Part shown: positions 40,640 through 50,953 of the stretch, one piece after another
How the letters are laid out: each line of letters starts with the position of its first letter
Numbering within the stretch: the stretch's first letter is position 1
Translations under genes and position numbers: made by a program
Notes under the pieces: generated by a model
Database searches by the model: none
What the model saw: the letters and a program-made list of their open reading frames with translations, nothing else
Told to the model about the DNA's origin: nothing
NCBI RefSeq assembly: GCF_018138085.1
Contig: NZ_CP073105.1
Span: 744,001-808,000 of the forward strand
From: Stutzerimonas stutzeri
GTDB lineage: Bacteria > Pseudomonadota > Gammaproteobacteria > Pseudomonadales > Pseudomonadaceae
Direction of reading: 5' to 3'
DNA length: 64,000 nt

Positions 40640-42553
40640 ATGCCCGTACGACGTACACGTAAAGATGACGGCAGCCAATGGACCGCAGCGGACAGCCGTA
40701 GCGTCTACGGCATTCGTCACTGGGGTGCTGGCTACTTTTCGATCAACGACGAGGGTCATGTCGAGGTCCGCCCCCAGGGCCCGAACGGCGAAGCCGTCGA
40801 ATTCACCGGATTGATCGAGCAACTGCGCGATGCCGGCCTGACGCTGCCGCTGCTGGTTCGTTTCCCCGGTATCTTGCAGGACCGTGTGCGCCGGCTGACC
40901 GGCGCGTTCGATGCCAACATCGAGCGCCTCGAGTACCAGAGCAAGTACACCGCGCTGTACCCGATCAAGGTCAATCAACAGGAAGCGGTGGTGGAAAACA
41001 TCATCGCCACGCAGAACGTCGCCATTGGCCTGGAGGCCGGTTCCAAGCCTGAGTTGATGGCCGTGCTGGCCCTGGCGCCCAAAGGCGGCACCATCGTCTG
41101 CAACGGCTACAAGGATCGTGAGTTCATCCGCTTGGCGCTAATGGGGCAAAAGCTCGGTCACAACGTCTTCATCGTCATCGAGAAGATGTCCGAGGTGGGG
41201 CTGGTCATCGAAGAAGCGGCGGAGCTGAAGATCGTTCCGCAGGTCGGCTTGCGTGTGCGCCTGTCGTCGCTGGCCTCCAGCAAGTGGGCCGACACTGGCG
41301 GTGAAAAGTCCAAGTTCGGCCTGTCTGCTGCTCAACTGCTCACCGTAATCGAGCGTTTCCGCGCCGCAGGCGTGGAGCAGGGCGTGCGGCTGCTGCATTT
41401 TCACATGGGCTCGCAGATCGCCAACCTGGCCGACTACCGTGACGGTTTCCGCGAAGCCATTCGATACTACGCCGAGTTGCGTGCGCTGGGGCTGCCGGTC
41501 GATCACATCGACGTGGGCGGTGGGCTGGGTGTCGACTACGACGGCACGCATTCGCGCAATGCGAGCTCCATCAACTACGACATCGACGAATACGCCGGCA
41601 CCGTGGTCGGCATGCTCAAGGAATTCTGCGATCGGCAGGAGTTGCCGCACCCGCATATCTTCTCCGAGAGCGGTCGGGCCATGACGGCGCACCACGCGGT
41701 GCTGGTCATGCAGGTCACCGATTTCGAGCGGCACAACGACGAGGCGCCGGCGATCGAGAACTACGACGAGCTGCCGGAAATCGTTCAGGCCCTGGCCGAT
41801 CTGCTCGGCCCGACCGATCCGGAGATGGTCACCGAAACCTATTGGCGCGCTACCCATTACATGAGCGAGGCGGCCGCTCAATATGCCTCGGGCAAGCTGT
41901 CCCTGGCGCAGAAGGCGCTGGCCGAGCAGAGCTACTTCGCCATCTGCCGCCGGCTATACAACCAGCTCAAGGCGCGTCAGCGCTCGCATCGGGCTGTGCT
42001 CGACGAACTCAACGACAAGCTGGCCGACAAGTACATCTGCAACTTCTCGGTGTTCCAGAGCCTGCCGGACACCTGGGCCATCGACCAGATCCTGCCGATC
42101 GTGCCGCTGCAGCGTCTGAACGAAGAGCCCGTGCGGCGTGCCGTATTGCAGGATCTGACCTGCGACTCCGACGGCAAGATCAAGCACTACGTCGACGAGC
42201 AGAGCATTGAGAACAGCATGCCGGTGCATGAGATCCAGGCGGGAGAGGAGTATTTCCTCGGCGTGTTCCTAGTGGGTGCCTACCAGGAGATCCTTGGCGA
42301 CATGCACAACCTGTTCGGCGATACCGATTCGGTCAACGTTTACCAGCGTGAGGATGGCAGCTTCTACCACGCTGGCATCGAGACCCACGACACCATCGAG
42401 GACATGCTGCGCTACGTGCACCTGTCGCCCGAAGAGCTGATGACCTACTACCGCGACAAGGTATCCAGCGCACGTCTGAGTGCCAAGGAACGGACGCAAT
42501 ACATCGACGCGCTGCGGCTGGGCCTGACGCGCTCTTCCTACCTGACGCCTTGA
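40640..42553 (+). CDS. speA: Biosynthetic arginine decarboxylase
   Basis: 637-residue PLP enzyme that makes agmatine for putrescine synthesis. The alanine-racemase-like barrel has the PLP lysine in LYPIKVNQQ (K110), then [29 protein letters not shown] and [18 protein letters not shown] [16 protein letters not shown]-terminal domain has [20 protein letters not shown]. Preceded by AGGAGG. The usual length is 630-660. Confidence 0.97.
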   Translation: MPVRRTRKDDGSQWTAADSRSVYGIRHWGAGYFSINDEGHVEVRPQGPNGEAVEFTGLIEQLRDAGLTLPLLVRFPGILQDRVRRLTGAFDANIERLEYQSKYTALYPIKVNQQEAVVENIIATQNVAIGLEAGSKPELMAVLALAPKGGTIVCNGYKDREFIRLALMGQKLGHNVFIVIEKMSEVGLVIEEAAELKIVPQVGLRVRLSSLASSKWADTGGEKSKFGLSAAQLLTVIERFRAAGVEQGVRLLHFHMGSQIANLADYRDGFREAIRYYAELRALGLPVDHIDVGGGLGVDYDGTHSRNASSINYDIDEYAGTVVGMLKEFCDRQELPHPHIFSESGRAMTAHHAVLVMQVTDFERHNDEAPAIENYDELPEIVQALADLLGPTDPEMVTETYWRATHYMSEAAAQYASGKLSLAQKALAEQSYFAICRRLYNQLKARQRSHRAVLDELNDKLADKYICNFSVFQSLPDTWAIDQILPIVPLQRLNEEPVRRAVLQDLTCDSDGKIKHYVDEQSIENSMPVHEIQAGEEYFLGVFLVGAYQEILGDMHNLFGDTDSVNVYQREDGSFYHAGIETHDTIEDMLRYVHLSPEELMTYYRDKVSSARLSAKERTQYIDALRLGLTRSSYLTP

Positions 42554-43224
42554 GCGGGGCGACCGTCGATCAGGTGCCAGTCGTTGGCATCTGATCACCT
42601 GACCTGTCAGGCAACAGCAGAAGTGCAGTGGGAGCGGTCTTGACCGCGAAATGGGGCAGCGCCGGAGCCCAATTGGTTTCGCGGTCAAGACCGCTCCCAC
42701 AATTCGCTTCACGCAGCGCAGGCGTAGGGCGGGTGAAACCCGCCGAGGCATTTCAGCCACCCATTGATCGCAGCTGCGCAACTTGCTGCGAAGTGTTGAG
42801 TCGGTTTTTCTACCAGTAAATGGTGGGCTGAACTCATCCGGTCCAGAGGCACACCTGTCAGCCAAAGACAGAGGTGCCTGTGGGAGCGGTCTTGACCGCG
42901 AATGGGGCTGCGTCGTAGCTTGGTTTGTTCGCGGTCAAGACCGCTCCCACAAATCGCTTCACGCAGCGCAGGCGTAGGGCGGGTGAAACCCGCCGAGGCA
43001 TTTCAGCCCACCACCGAGCGGAGCTGCGCAAGGTGCGGCGATCTGTTGAGTCGGTTTTCTACCAGTAAGTGGTGGGCTGAACTCATCCGGTCCAGAGGCA
43101 CACCTGTCAGCCAAAGACAGAGGTGCCTGTGGGAGCGGTCTTGACCGCGAATGGGGCTACACAAGAGCCCCGTTTGTTCGCGGTCGAGACCGCTCCCACA
43201 AGGCGCTCGAGCGCACAACCACGT
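42554..43224. repeat. Tandem REP array of about 250-bp units between speA and the yjdM-like gene
   Basis: Two full units and a final part. The marker GTGGGAGCGGTCTTGACCGC begins at 42629, 42880 and 43129 (spacings 251 and 249 bp). Each unit has that REP, its inverted copy about 50 nt later (GCGGTC...GACCGCTCCCAC), then a second REP family GTAGGGCGGGTGAAACCCGC (stem GCGGGT-GAA-ACCCGC) and a conserved filler ending with ACACCTGTCAGCCAAAGACA. The array fills the convergent gap between two genes and differs in family from the arrays at 15.9 and 46.9 kb. Confidence 0.93.
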
Positions 43225-43566
43225 TCAGACCTTGCGCACGAACTCCGACTTCAGCTTCATCGCGCCGATGCCGTCGATCTTGCAGTCGATGTCGTGGTCG
43301 CCGTCGACCAAGCGAATGTTCTTAACCTTGGTGCCGACCTTCACTACCAGCGATGATCCTTTGACTTTCAGGTCCTTGATCACCGTGACCGTGTCACCGT
43401 CCTGCAAGGTATTGCCGACCGAGTCCTTGACCGTCTTTTCGTCGTCGCCCGAGGCTTCGGCGGCGCTGGCGGACCACTCGTGGGCGCACTCGGGGCAGAC
43501 CAGCATCTGGCCGTCCTCGTAGGTGTATTGGGAGTGGCATTGGGGGCAGGGTGGCAAAGCGCTCAC
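43225..43566 (-). CDS. yjdM: PhnA/YjdM-family zinc-ribbon protein
   Basis: 113-residue protein with an N-terminal zinc ribbon ([21 protein letters not shown]) shown here as CPQC and CPEC pairs, followed by a small beta domain with [20 protein letters not shown] and [20 protein letters not shown]. This is the YjdM (former PhnA) family; despite the old name it is not needed for phosphonate use, and its role is unclear. Standard length. Confidence 0.92.
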   Translation of the reverse strand: MSALPPCPQCHSQYTYEDGQMLVCPECAHEWSASAAEASGDDEKTVKDSVGNTLQDGDTVTVIKDLKVKGSSLVVKVGTKVKNIRLVDGDHDIDCKIDGIGAMKLKSEFVRKV

Positions 43567-43713
43567 GGCAGATCCTCGGCAGGTGGGGAAAAGCCGCGGA
43601 TTGTATAGGGTTTTAGCAGGTCAAGGGCGAGCGGTGCACAGGCTCGCTCCTTGGCGCTGGTCAGTACGGTCGGATCGGAAGGATCCGCTCAGGCTGGGAT
43701 GACGCCCTTCGAC

Positions 43714-44196
43714 TCAATAATCGTCCTTGATCGCCCGGTAGCGCTCTTCCAGCTCGCGGCGAATTTGCCGGCGTTGCTGGGCCTGGGCGAAGCGACGCTT
43801 CTGGTCGGGCGTCTGCGGCTGCAGGGTCGGGACGGTCGTGGGGCGACCATCTTCGCCGACGGCCACCATGGTGAAGAAGCAGCTGTTGGTGTGGCGAACG
43901 GTCTTCTGGCGGATGTCTTCGGTGATGACCTTGATGCCAATCTCCATCGAGGTGTTGCCGGTGTAGTTGACCGAGGCAAGAAAGGTCACCAGTTCCCCTA
44001 CATGTACCGGCTGGCGAAAGTTGACCTGATCCACCGACAGGGTCACCACGTACTGGCCGGCGTAGCGGCTGGCGCAGGCATAGGCGACTTCGTCGAGATA
44101 CTTGAGCAACGTGCCGCCATGAACGTTGCCGGAAAAGTTGGCCTTGTCCGGAGTCATCAGTACGGTCATGGTCAGTTCGGCATGTCCATCTAGCAT
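43714..44196 (-). CDS. Acyl-CoA thioesterase of the hotdog family (YciA/PA5202 type)
   Basis: 160-residue hotdog-fold thioesterase. The active-site region is ANFSGNVHGGTLLKYLDEVA, with QVNFRQPVHVGELVTFLASV and NYTGNTSMEIGIKVITEDIR following. A basic helical tail (QKRRFAQAQQRRQIRRELEE) extends past the fold. Start 44196 (MLDGHAELTMTVLMTPDK) matches the family; the open frame to 44280 adds a non-conserved leader. It would hydrolyse acyl-CoA; chain-length preference is not readable. Confidence 0.87.
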   Translation of the reverse strand: MLDGHAELTMTVLMTPDKANFSGNVHGGTLLKYLDEVAYACASRYAGQYVVTLSVDQVNFRQPVHVGELVTFLASVNYTGNTSMEIGIKVITEDIRQKTVRHTNSCFFTMVAVGEDGRPTTVPTLQPQTPDQKRRFAQAQQRRQIRRELEERYRAIKDDY

Positions 44197-44543
44197 GGTG
44201 CGCGGCTCGTGCTGGCAAAAAGGGGCCGCTACTTTAGTCGAATACGAAGCGGCTGTGTGAGGCTCGATGCGATCTGCCATACGTTTATTTTTCGAGGGTC
44301 AATGTGGCATTAGCGCGCAGGCTTATCGGCAGCATAGCTGGGCGGCGCCGATGGCGTATCCGTATTGGCTCCGGCGACGTGCCGCCCGACCTGCATGGCC
44401 ATAACGCGAACCGGTGCGCGCCCCGCAACCACCCGGGCACGAGGGTGAACGCTTTATTGACTTGTGCCAGTATCTCGGCTGGTTTTCTCCCTATAGTCCG
44501 GTGCTGCCTTCAGGCTAAACATCAACCCGTGCCGGACTCGCCC

Positions 44544-45224
44544 ATGCGCCTCATGACCCTAGTACTGCTCAGTTGCCTCGCCCCTTTCGCCCACGCCGGT
44601 GAGGAGGCGATCGAACGCTTTCATTACCTGATGGGCGATGCCGAGCGGCGTGAGCAGGCTTATGCGGCGGGCCAGGAGCGTGCGCTGTTCTGCGGGTATT
44701 GCCATGGCGAAAACGGCAACAGCAAGCGTCCGCATATTCCCAACCTGGCGTCACAGAACCCGATCTATCTGTTCCAGTCGTTCGAAAAGTTCGCCAAGGG
44801 CGAGCGCATCGATTTCGTGATGTCGAAACTGGCCAAGAGCCTGACCCTGGAAGATCGCGTCAACATCGCCGTGTACTTCAGTCAGCAAAAGGTCGAGCCC
44901 GTGGCAGTCACAAGCGACGCGGCTCAGGTTCAGCGTGGCGCGACGCTGTTTCAGCACACCTGCACCGGTTGCCATGGCAGCCATGCGCAGGGCAAGGAGA
45001 ACATGCCGCGCCTGGCGGGGCAGCCGAGCCAATACCTGAGCAAGGCGCTGAACCGCTTTCGTACCCATGACCCGAGCCGGTCCGGCTCGGTAATGATGGG
45101 GATCGCCGACAAGCTGTCCGAGGCGGACATCGAGTCAGTGGTCGCCTACCTGACCCAACTACGCCTCAGCGAACAGCAGGAGTTGCAGGCCAGCGTGCAA
45201 CTGCTCGGCGCCGACGTGCACTGA
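44544..45224 (+). CDS. Periplasmic dihaem cytochrome c (c4-like)
   Basis: 226-residue exported cytochrome. The signal peptide ends CLAPFAHA (about residue 18). Two CxxCH haem sites are present, CGYCH (C50, C53, H54) and CTGCH (C140, C143, H144), with Met ligands likely in the later VMSKL and MMGIADKL segments. The tandem half-domain layout fits cytochrome c4, a terminal-oxidase or denitrification electron carrier. It is convergent with cynS and not in a visible operon. Confidence 0.88.
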   Translation: MRLMTLVLLSCLAPFAHAGEEAIERFHYLMGDAERREQAYAAGQERALFCGYCHGENGNSKRPHIPNLASQNPIYLFQSFEKFAKGERIDFVMSKLAKSLTLEDRVNIAVYFSQQKVEPVAVTSDAAQVQRGATLFQHTCTGCHGSHAQGKENMPRLAGQPSQYLSKALNRFRTHDPSRSGSVMMGIADKLSEADIESVVAYLTQLRLSEQQELQASVQLLGADVH

Positions 45225-45234
45225 TCGGGTGCGT

Positions 45235-45684
45235 TCAGTACTGCTTGTAGGGCAGGAATTTTCCGGACATCACCACATTGACCCGGTCGCCCTTCGGGTC
45301 CGGTTGACGCTGGATATCCATCGAAAAATCGATGGCGCTCATGATGCCGTCACCGAACTCCTCGTGGATCAGCTCCTTGATGGTGCTGCCGTAGACGTTG
45401 ACCAGCTCGTACCAGCGGTAGACCAGCGGGTCGGTGGGCACCGCGGTTGGCAATGAGCCCTTGTAGGGCACGATCTGCAACCAGGCCACCGCCTCATCGG
45501 GCAGCTCGAACAGCTTGCCGAGGGTTTCCGCCTGCGCCTTGTCGAAGGCCATCTGACCCAGGCAACCGGCCGTAACCCATTCCTTGGACTGGCCGACGGC
45601 GTCGGCCACCGCGGCCCATTTGAGGCCTTTGCGTACCTTGGCGGAAACGATCATCTGGGTGACTTGGCTGCGGCAGGAAATCAT
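45235..45684 (-). CDS. cynS: Cyanate hydratase (cyanase)
   Basis: 149-residue decameric enzyme that turns cyanate and bicarbonate into CO2 and ammonia via carbamate. The catalytic Arg-Glu-Ser triad is intact: R90 and E93 in VYRWYELVNVYGS and S116 in FGDGIMSAIDF. An N-terminal HTH-like domain is typical of the family. It is alone: no cynT carbonic anhydrase, cynR or cyanate transporter lies beside it. Start 45684 gives the normal length. Confidence 0.96.
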   Translation of the reverse strand: MISCRSQVTQMIVSAKVRKGLKWAAVADAVGQSKEWVTAGCLGQMAFDKAQAETLGKLFELPDEAVAWLQIVPYKGSLPTAVPTDPLVYRWYELVNVYGSTIKELIHEEFGDGIMSAIDFSMDIQRQPDPKGDRVNVVMSGKFLPYKQY

Positions 45685-45828
45685 GGCGACCTCTTCAGCG
45701 GACTGGGCATTGGCGAGTTTGGTGGGCCGCACTTGGCGACCACCAAACCCTGCGTGCAGAAGCCATGCCAGGGGCGTGCGGCCCGGACGAAGCCCGCCGC
45801 CGGGGATTCGCCGTGGCCGGCGCGCTGC

Positions 45829-46581
45829 TCAGTCGTATTCCGAGGCGTCGTGCTCACCGAGCAGGCGCCGCTGCCTCGGCGTAGCCGCGGCCAGGACCTC
45901 GGGATTGAAACGCCATTGCAAGTAGGGCGAGAACTTCTGTGCGATCATCCGGCGGCCGTAATGCACCTGCAGCAGGTAGCGGCTGCGGTCGGCCGTGCGA
46001 TTGCGGCTGCCGGCGTGCCAGAGATCGCTGCGAAACAGCAATACGTCACCTGCGTCGCAGAGCACCGGCTCGGGTTCGTGGCCGTGCCAGTGGGTTTCGC
46101 CGGGGCGTGGCTTGCGACCGGCGCGGTGGCTGCCGGAAATCACCCGGGTCGGGCAGAGGTCCGCATCGATCCGGTCGAGATAGATGTGCGCCGTGCAGAT
46201 CTGCATCGGCAGCTCGAAACCGGGCTCGGCGAGCCAGCGCTCCGGCAGTTCCATGGCCAGATAGTCGGCATGCAGCTCGCCGCCGACGAAGCCCGGATGG
46301 CTGCGCCAGGCGGTCTGGCCGATCACATGGCAATCGGCACCCAGGCTGGCTTCGGCCAGCTCGATGATGCCCGGCAGATCGAGGTAAGGCAGCCAGAAGG
46401 GGTCGCGATTGAAGACGCACTTGTAGTGGTCGTCGACCAGCCCCTGGTAATCCCAGTGGATCGGCTCGAGCGCATTGATCGCGGTGCGCACGGCGCTGAC
46501 CTGCGCGGCGTCCAGCACGCCTTGCAGCAGCACTAAGCCGTCGGTATGGAGCGCTTCTAGCGCGGCAGCGGTGGTAGGCAT
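45829..46581 (-). CDS. Phytanoyl-CoA dioxygenase family protein
   Basis: 250-residue Fe(II)/2-oxoglutarate oxygenase-like protein. The metal triad is H104 and D106 (GELHADYLAM) plus the distal H189 (SDLWHAGSRNRT); the 2-oxoglutarate Arg is probably in NRTADRSRYLLQVHY. The substrate is unknown; relatives hydroxylate ectoine, halogenated or lipid compounds. No ect or other pathway gene is nearby. Starts at 46581 (MPTTAAALEALHTDGLVLL). Confidence 0.8.
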   Translation of the reverse strand: MPTTAAALEALHTDGLVLLQGVLDAAQVSAVRTAINALEPIHWDYQGLVDDHYKCVFNRDPFWLPYLDLPGIIELAEASLGADCHVIGQTAWRSHPGFVGGELHADYLAMELPERWLAEPGFELPMQICTAHIYLDRIDADLCPTRVISGSHRAGRKPRPGETHWHGHEPEPVLCDAGDVLLFRSDLWHAGSRNRTADRSRYLLQVHYGRRMIAQKFSPYLQWRFNPEVLAAATPRQRRLLGEHDASEYD

Positions 46582-46690
46582 AGACGGCTCCGTCGGTAAG
46601 ACCTCAACGGTTGGGCCCGTGGAGTGCCCGAGAGGTTCGAGCCCGACAGGCGGATGATCCCCAAGGCACCAACCGCAACCATCTTTCCCC

Positions 46691-47275
46691 TAGGAGCAGG
46701 CTCTGCCTGCGACCGTTGCCCCTCAACCACCCTCGCAGGCCATTCGTGCATAAAAAAGCGGAACCGCCGCACCGACTTGTGGCCGGCCGCCGTTCCGCAA
46801 CGTATTGAAGGACTGACGCACGGCTTGTGGCCATGCGCGGTTTTCGCGAGCGCGCTGGCGAAAACCGCGACAGCCTAATCAGCGAACCTTTCATGGAGCT
46901 GTCGAGACGGCGGGTGCTGATCAGGCCGGTGCGGCTCACTGCGTGTGGGCGGGCAAGTGCTGATGATATTGGCCCGGGGGTGGAGCGGTTCGCAGGCAGA
47001 GCCTGCTCCTACAGGGGCGTCGGTTATGCGGGTGCGGTTCAATGGCGTGTGGGTGGGCAAGTGCTGACGATATTGGCCCGCGGGTGGAGCGTTTCGCAGG
47101 CAGAGCCTGCTCCTACAAAGGGCGTCGGTTATGCGGATGCGGCTCACTGCGTGTGGGCGGGCAAGTGCTGATGATAATGGCTCGCTGGTGGAGCGGGTCG
47201 CAGGCAGAGCCTGCTCCTACAAAAGCGAAACGGTGCGGAGGTGGGTATCTTCTGTAGGAGCAGGCTCTGCCTGCG
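46691..47275. repeat. REP cluster with a 104-bp tandem unit in three copies
   Basis: Five REPs of the GTAGGAGCAGGCTCTGCCTGC type: plus orientation at 46691 and 47252, minus at 46990, 47094 and 47198. The three minus copies are carried in a 104-bp tandem unit (marker GCGTGTGGGCGGGCAAGTGC at 46941, 47045, 47149; exact 104-bp spacing). Outer plus-oriented REPs flank the tandem part. It fills the gap between the dioxygenase-like gene and sbcC. Confidence 0.92.
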
Positions 47276-47296
47276 ATAACCGGGCAGGGCGCGGCC

Positions 47297-50200
47297 TTAG
47301 CCGCCCGGCCCGCCGACGATCTTCAGCCCGCTCTGGCCGTTGCCTTGTCGCTGCACCTGGACCTGCACCGGGATGCGTTCGTGCATTTCCGCCACGTGGG
47401 AAATCACCGCCACCTTGCGGCCCTGGGCCTGCAACGAATCCAGCGCGTCCATGGCGATCTGCAGCGATTCGGGGTCGAGGCTGCCAAAGCCTTCGTCGAT
47501 GAACAGCGATTCGATCTTCAGCTTGCTCGATGCCATCGAGGCCAGGCCCAACGCCAGCGCAAGGGAGACGAGGAATGTCTCGCCACCGGACAGCGAATGC
47601 ACCGAGCGCAGCTCGTCGCCCATCTCCGTGTCCATCACCAGCAATCCCAGCGGACTGCCGCCGCGCTTGAGCCGGTAACGTCGGGCCAGTTGGCGCAGCT
47701 GCACGTTGGCGTGCTGCACCAGCAGGTCGAGGTTGTAGGCCTGGGCGATCTTGCGGAAGGCGCCGCCGTCACTCGTCCCGATCAAGGCGGCGATGCGGCC
47801 CCAGCGCTGGCTTTCGGCGGTCGCCGCGGCAACCTGCTCCAGCAACGTCTGGCTCTGACTACGGCGACGATCATCATCGAGCAGCGCGGCGCGGGTTTCG
47901 CTGCAGCGCAGTTCGGCACCGTCGCAACTGGCTTGCTGAGCGTTCAGTTGCGTCTCCAGCGTTTCGGCGTCCGGCGGGTTCGGCTGTCCAGCCTGATGCG
48001 TTTGCAGCCGTTGCTCGCAGCCCTCCAGCCGCTCGCGCCCTCGGACAAGCTGCTCGGTGTTGGCGCGCAGACACTCACGTGCCTCAGCGAGCAGTGTGTC
48101 GTCCAGTTGCAGCAATTGTTCGAGCGTCGCGTCGTCCAGATCAGGATGCGCGGCGCGCCAGGTCTCAAGCTCTTCGCTGAGCGTGCTGCGCTCGGCCAGC
48201 AGCTCGGCGCGGCGCCGGCTGCAATTTTCCTGCTCGCCTGCGAGGCGGGTCAGCTCGACCCGTGCCTCGTTCAGTTGCTGATCGACCTCAGCCTGCTGCT
48301 GACGGGCTGTCTGGATTGCGCTGTCGAGCGCCTGTTGCCAGGCCTGCGCGCTGGGCTGCTCGCCGAGGCTATCGTTTAGAGCCTGGCGACAGGCCCGTTC
48401 GCGGGTCTGAAGCTCTGCGAGCCGATCGGCGCATGCCTTGTGCTGCGCCAGGCGATGCTGCTGTTGCAACTGCTCGCGCTCCAGCGCGGCCTGGCGTTGC
48501 TGCTGCTCGTCGGCCAGTTCCGTTTGTTGCTCGACTTGCTGGCGCCGCGCCTCGATCCGTCCGTCCAGGTGCATGAAGGTCTCGGCCGGTTTTTCGCGCC
48601 AACGCTCGAGCATGTCTGTGGGCAGCAGCGCGGCGAACTCCGCCAGCTCTTCCTCGAGCCGCGCATCGTCGCGGGCGATGGCGTCGCGCTGTGCGGCGAG
48701 GATCTGCGTGGCTTGAACGCAGGCGTCACGTGCGCTCTGCCAGCCCGTTTGCAACGCTTCGGTCTGCCGTTGCAGGTTGAGCAGTTCGCGTTGCCGGTTA
48801 TTGGCGTCAGCGATAGCGGACTTGTGCGAGGCCATGCGGTTGTCGAGCCAGGACTGCCGCTCTGCTTGCGCCTGGTTCAGCAGTTCCGTGTACGCCGGCA
48901 GCTCGGCCAGCTGAGCATCGAGCTTCGCCAGGTCGTCGGCGATTTCCGCTTGTCGGTGCCCGTTCTGCTTGATCTCGGAGGACAGGGCGATGTGCTGATC
49001 GCGCAGGGCTTGCAGCTTTTCCTCCTGGGCTTTGAGCTGCGATTGCGTCTGCTCGGCTTCGCGCTCGTCCTGCTGATCGAGTGCAGCGAGCAGCGCTTCG
49101 CCGTCGTGCCAGGGGTGTTCGGCGCTACCGCAGACGCTGCATGGCTCGCCCGGTACCAGCGCGGCGCGCAGGGCCTCGACATTGGCGCTGCGGGCGAGGC
49201 GTTGGCGATCCAGCAGCGCCTGCACGACTTTCAGCGCTTTTTCAGCGTCGTCGCGCTCGGCTCGGGCGCGCTTGCCGGCTTCGGTCAGCTTGTCCAGCTC
49301 TTCTTGTTGACGGCTCCTGTCGCCCTGCAACCTGTGCTGCTGCGCGGCCAACTGCTGTTGGCGGGACCAGAGGCCGTGCAAGCTGTCGAACGCACGTTCG
49401 GCTTCGCGGAGCGCTTCGAGCTTGGTCGTCAGTTGCGCCAGCTGGTCGCCAAGGCTGGCCTCCCCACCGATCTGCTTCTGCAACTCATCCAGAGCCTCTC
49501 TGGCTTTGGCCTGCGCCGTTTCGGCAGCTCTAGAGGCAGCTTCTAATCCGGGCAATTCCTGCCGGCCTTGCTGCAGGCGGGCGGCAATCTGTACGGCCTG
49601 TTGCAGACGTGGGCGGTAGCCGCTCCAGGCTGCGCACAGCGGTTGCAATTCGGCGCTGGTGGTGAGCTGGTCGTTCAGGCTGGCGAGCTGCCTGGCGGCC
49701 TGCTCCTGATGTTGGCGTAGCTGGGCGAGGGTGCGTTCACCGGTTTTGCTCGCGATTTCGGCCTGTTCGGCCTGTCCCTGGGCGTCGCGCAGATCGCTGC
49801 GCAGGTGGACGAGACGCTCCTCTTCACGGCGCGCTGCAGCCAATCGTGGTTCGGCCGCCTTCAACCCATGCTCGGCGGCTTTCAGCGCCTCGGTGGCGTT
49901 CCGGCAGGCCTGTTCCAGCGTTTCGAGTCGCTGCTGTACGGCGGCGTGTTCTCCTGCGTGACGGGCGAGCGTAGCCTCGACCTTTGCCAGCAGCGGAGTC
50001 AGTTCCCTCTCACGTAGAAAGCGATGGCGTTGCGGCGCCAGCTGCTCGAACAGGTCGAGGATGCGCCGGGCGTCAGCGAGGTTTTCCTGCTCTTCTTCGG
50101 CCCCGGCGAGCTGCCGTCGGGCGCCGTCACGCTCTGCTTGCAGACGCGCCAGGTCCTGCAGCCATTGGCGCTGCTGCTTGAGCATGTAGAGATGCTGTTG

Positions 50201-50953
50201 CAGCTCTTTCAGCTCGGCTTGTTGCTCCTGCCACTGTGCCTCCAGCGCCTGGCGCGCCTCGGGTTCCCGGGGCTGTACACCGCCGGCCTGTTGGTGCAGC
50301 GTAGCCAGCGCTTCACGGGCGCGCTTGGCCGCTTCGAAGGCGGCTTGGCCGAGGCGGCTGTAGAGGCCGGTGTCGGTGAGCTTTTCCAGCAGGGTGCCGC
50401 GGTCGTTGTCGTCGGCCTTGAGGAAGGCGGAAAACTCGCTCTGGGCCAGCAGCACGGCGCGGGTGAACTGCGCCAGGGTCAGGCCGAGTCTGGCTTCGAG
50501 CAGCTCCTTGAATTCGCGCTTCTTGCCGCTGGCCAGGAGCTGGTCGCGATCCAGATCCAGCAGGCTCTGGCTGCTGGCCTGCAAGCGGCCGTCAACCTTC
50601 TCGCGGGCGCGTTTGACTTCCCAGCGAGCGCGGTAGCGGTGGCCGTCGATGCCGACGAAATCCACCTCGGCGTAGCCGCTACTGCAGCCACGGCGCAGCA
50701 GATTGCGCTCGTCGCCGCTGCCGATCTCGTCGCTGCCATCTGGCACCTTGCTCAGCAGCGAAGCGCCGTCGAGGCGCGGCGTACTGCCGAACAACGCCAG
50801 GCACAAGGCATCGAGAATGGTGCTCTTGCCGGCACCTGTAGGTCCGGTGATGGCGAACAGGCCGGCGCTGGCCAGCGGTTCGGCGGTGAAGTCGATGACC
50901 TGCTCGCCCGCCAGCGATGCAAGGTTTTTCAGGCGGATGGCGAGGATCTTCAT
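47297..50953 (-). CDS. sbcC: Exonuclease subunit SbcC (Rad50-like)
   Basis: 1218-residue SMC-type ATPase of the SbcCD nuclease, which opens hairpins and trims DNA ends. Walker A GPTGAGKSTILDALC lies near residue 40; long coiled coils fill the middle. The Cys-x2-Cys zinc hook is at about residue 604 (GEPCSVCGSAEHP). The C-terminal signature is SLSGGETFLVSLALALGL, followed by Walker B LFIDEGFGSLD. It overlaps sbcD by 4 bp downstream of it. The coiled-coil section makes this the longest gene in the window. Confidence 0.96.
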   Translation of the reverse strand: MKILAIRLKNLASLAGEQVIDFTAEPLASAGLFAITGPTGAGKSTILDALCLALFGSTPRLDGASLLSKVPDGSDEIGSGDERNLLRRGCSSGYAEVDFVGIDGHRYRARWEVKRAREKVDGRLQASSQSLLDLDRDQLLASGKKREFKELLEARLGLTLAQFTRAVLLAQSEFSAFLKADDNDRGTLLEKLTDTGLYSRLGQAAFEAAKRAREALATLHQQAGGVQPREPEARQALEAQWQEQQAELKELQQHLYMLKQQRQWLQDLARLQAERDGARRQLAGAEEEQENLADARRILDLFEQLAPQRHRFLRERELTPLLAKVEATLARHAGEHAAVQQRLETLEQACRNATEALKAAEHGLKAAEPRLAAARREEERLVHLRSDLRDAQGQAEQAEIASKTGERTLAQLRQHQEQAARQLASLNDQLTTSAELQPLCAAWSGYRPRLQQAVQIAARLQQGRQELPGLEAASRAAETAQAKAREALDELQKQIGGEASLGDQLAQLTTKLEALREAERAFDSLHGLWSRQQQLAAQQHRLQGDRSRQQEELDKLTEAGKRARAERDDAEKALKVVQALLDRQRLARSANVEALRAALVPGEPCSVCGSAEHPWHDGEALLAALDQQDEREAEQTQSQLKAQEEKLQALRDQHIALSSEIKQNGHRQAEIADDLAKLDAQLAELPAYTELLNQAQAERQSWLDNRMASHKSAIADANNRQRELLNLQRQTEALQTGWQSARDACVQATQILAAQRDAIARDDARLEEELAEFAALLPTDMLERWREKPAETFMHLDGRIEARRQQVEQQTELADEQQQRQAALEREQLQQQHRLAQHKACADRLAELQTRERACRQALNDSLGEQPSAQAWQQALDSAIQTARQQQAEVDQQLNEARVELTRLAGEQENCSRRRAELLAERSTLSEELETWRAAHPDLDDATLEQLLQLDDTLLAEARECLRANTEQLVRGRERLEGCEQRLQTHQAGQPNPPDAETLETQLNAQQASCDGAELRCSETRAALLDDDRRRSQSQTLLEQVAAATAESQRWGRIAALIGTSDGGAFRKIAQAYNLDLLVQHANVQLRQLARRYRLKRGGSPLGLLVMDTEMGDELRSVHSLSGGETFLVSLALALGLASMASSKLKIESLFIDEGFGSLDPESLQIAMDALDSLQAQGRKVAVISHVAEMHERIPVQVQVQRQGNGQSGLKIVGGPGG

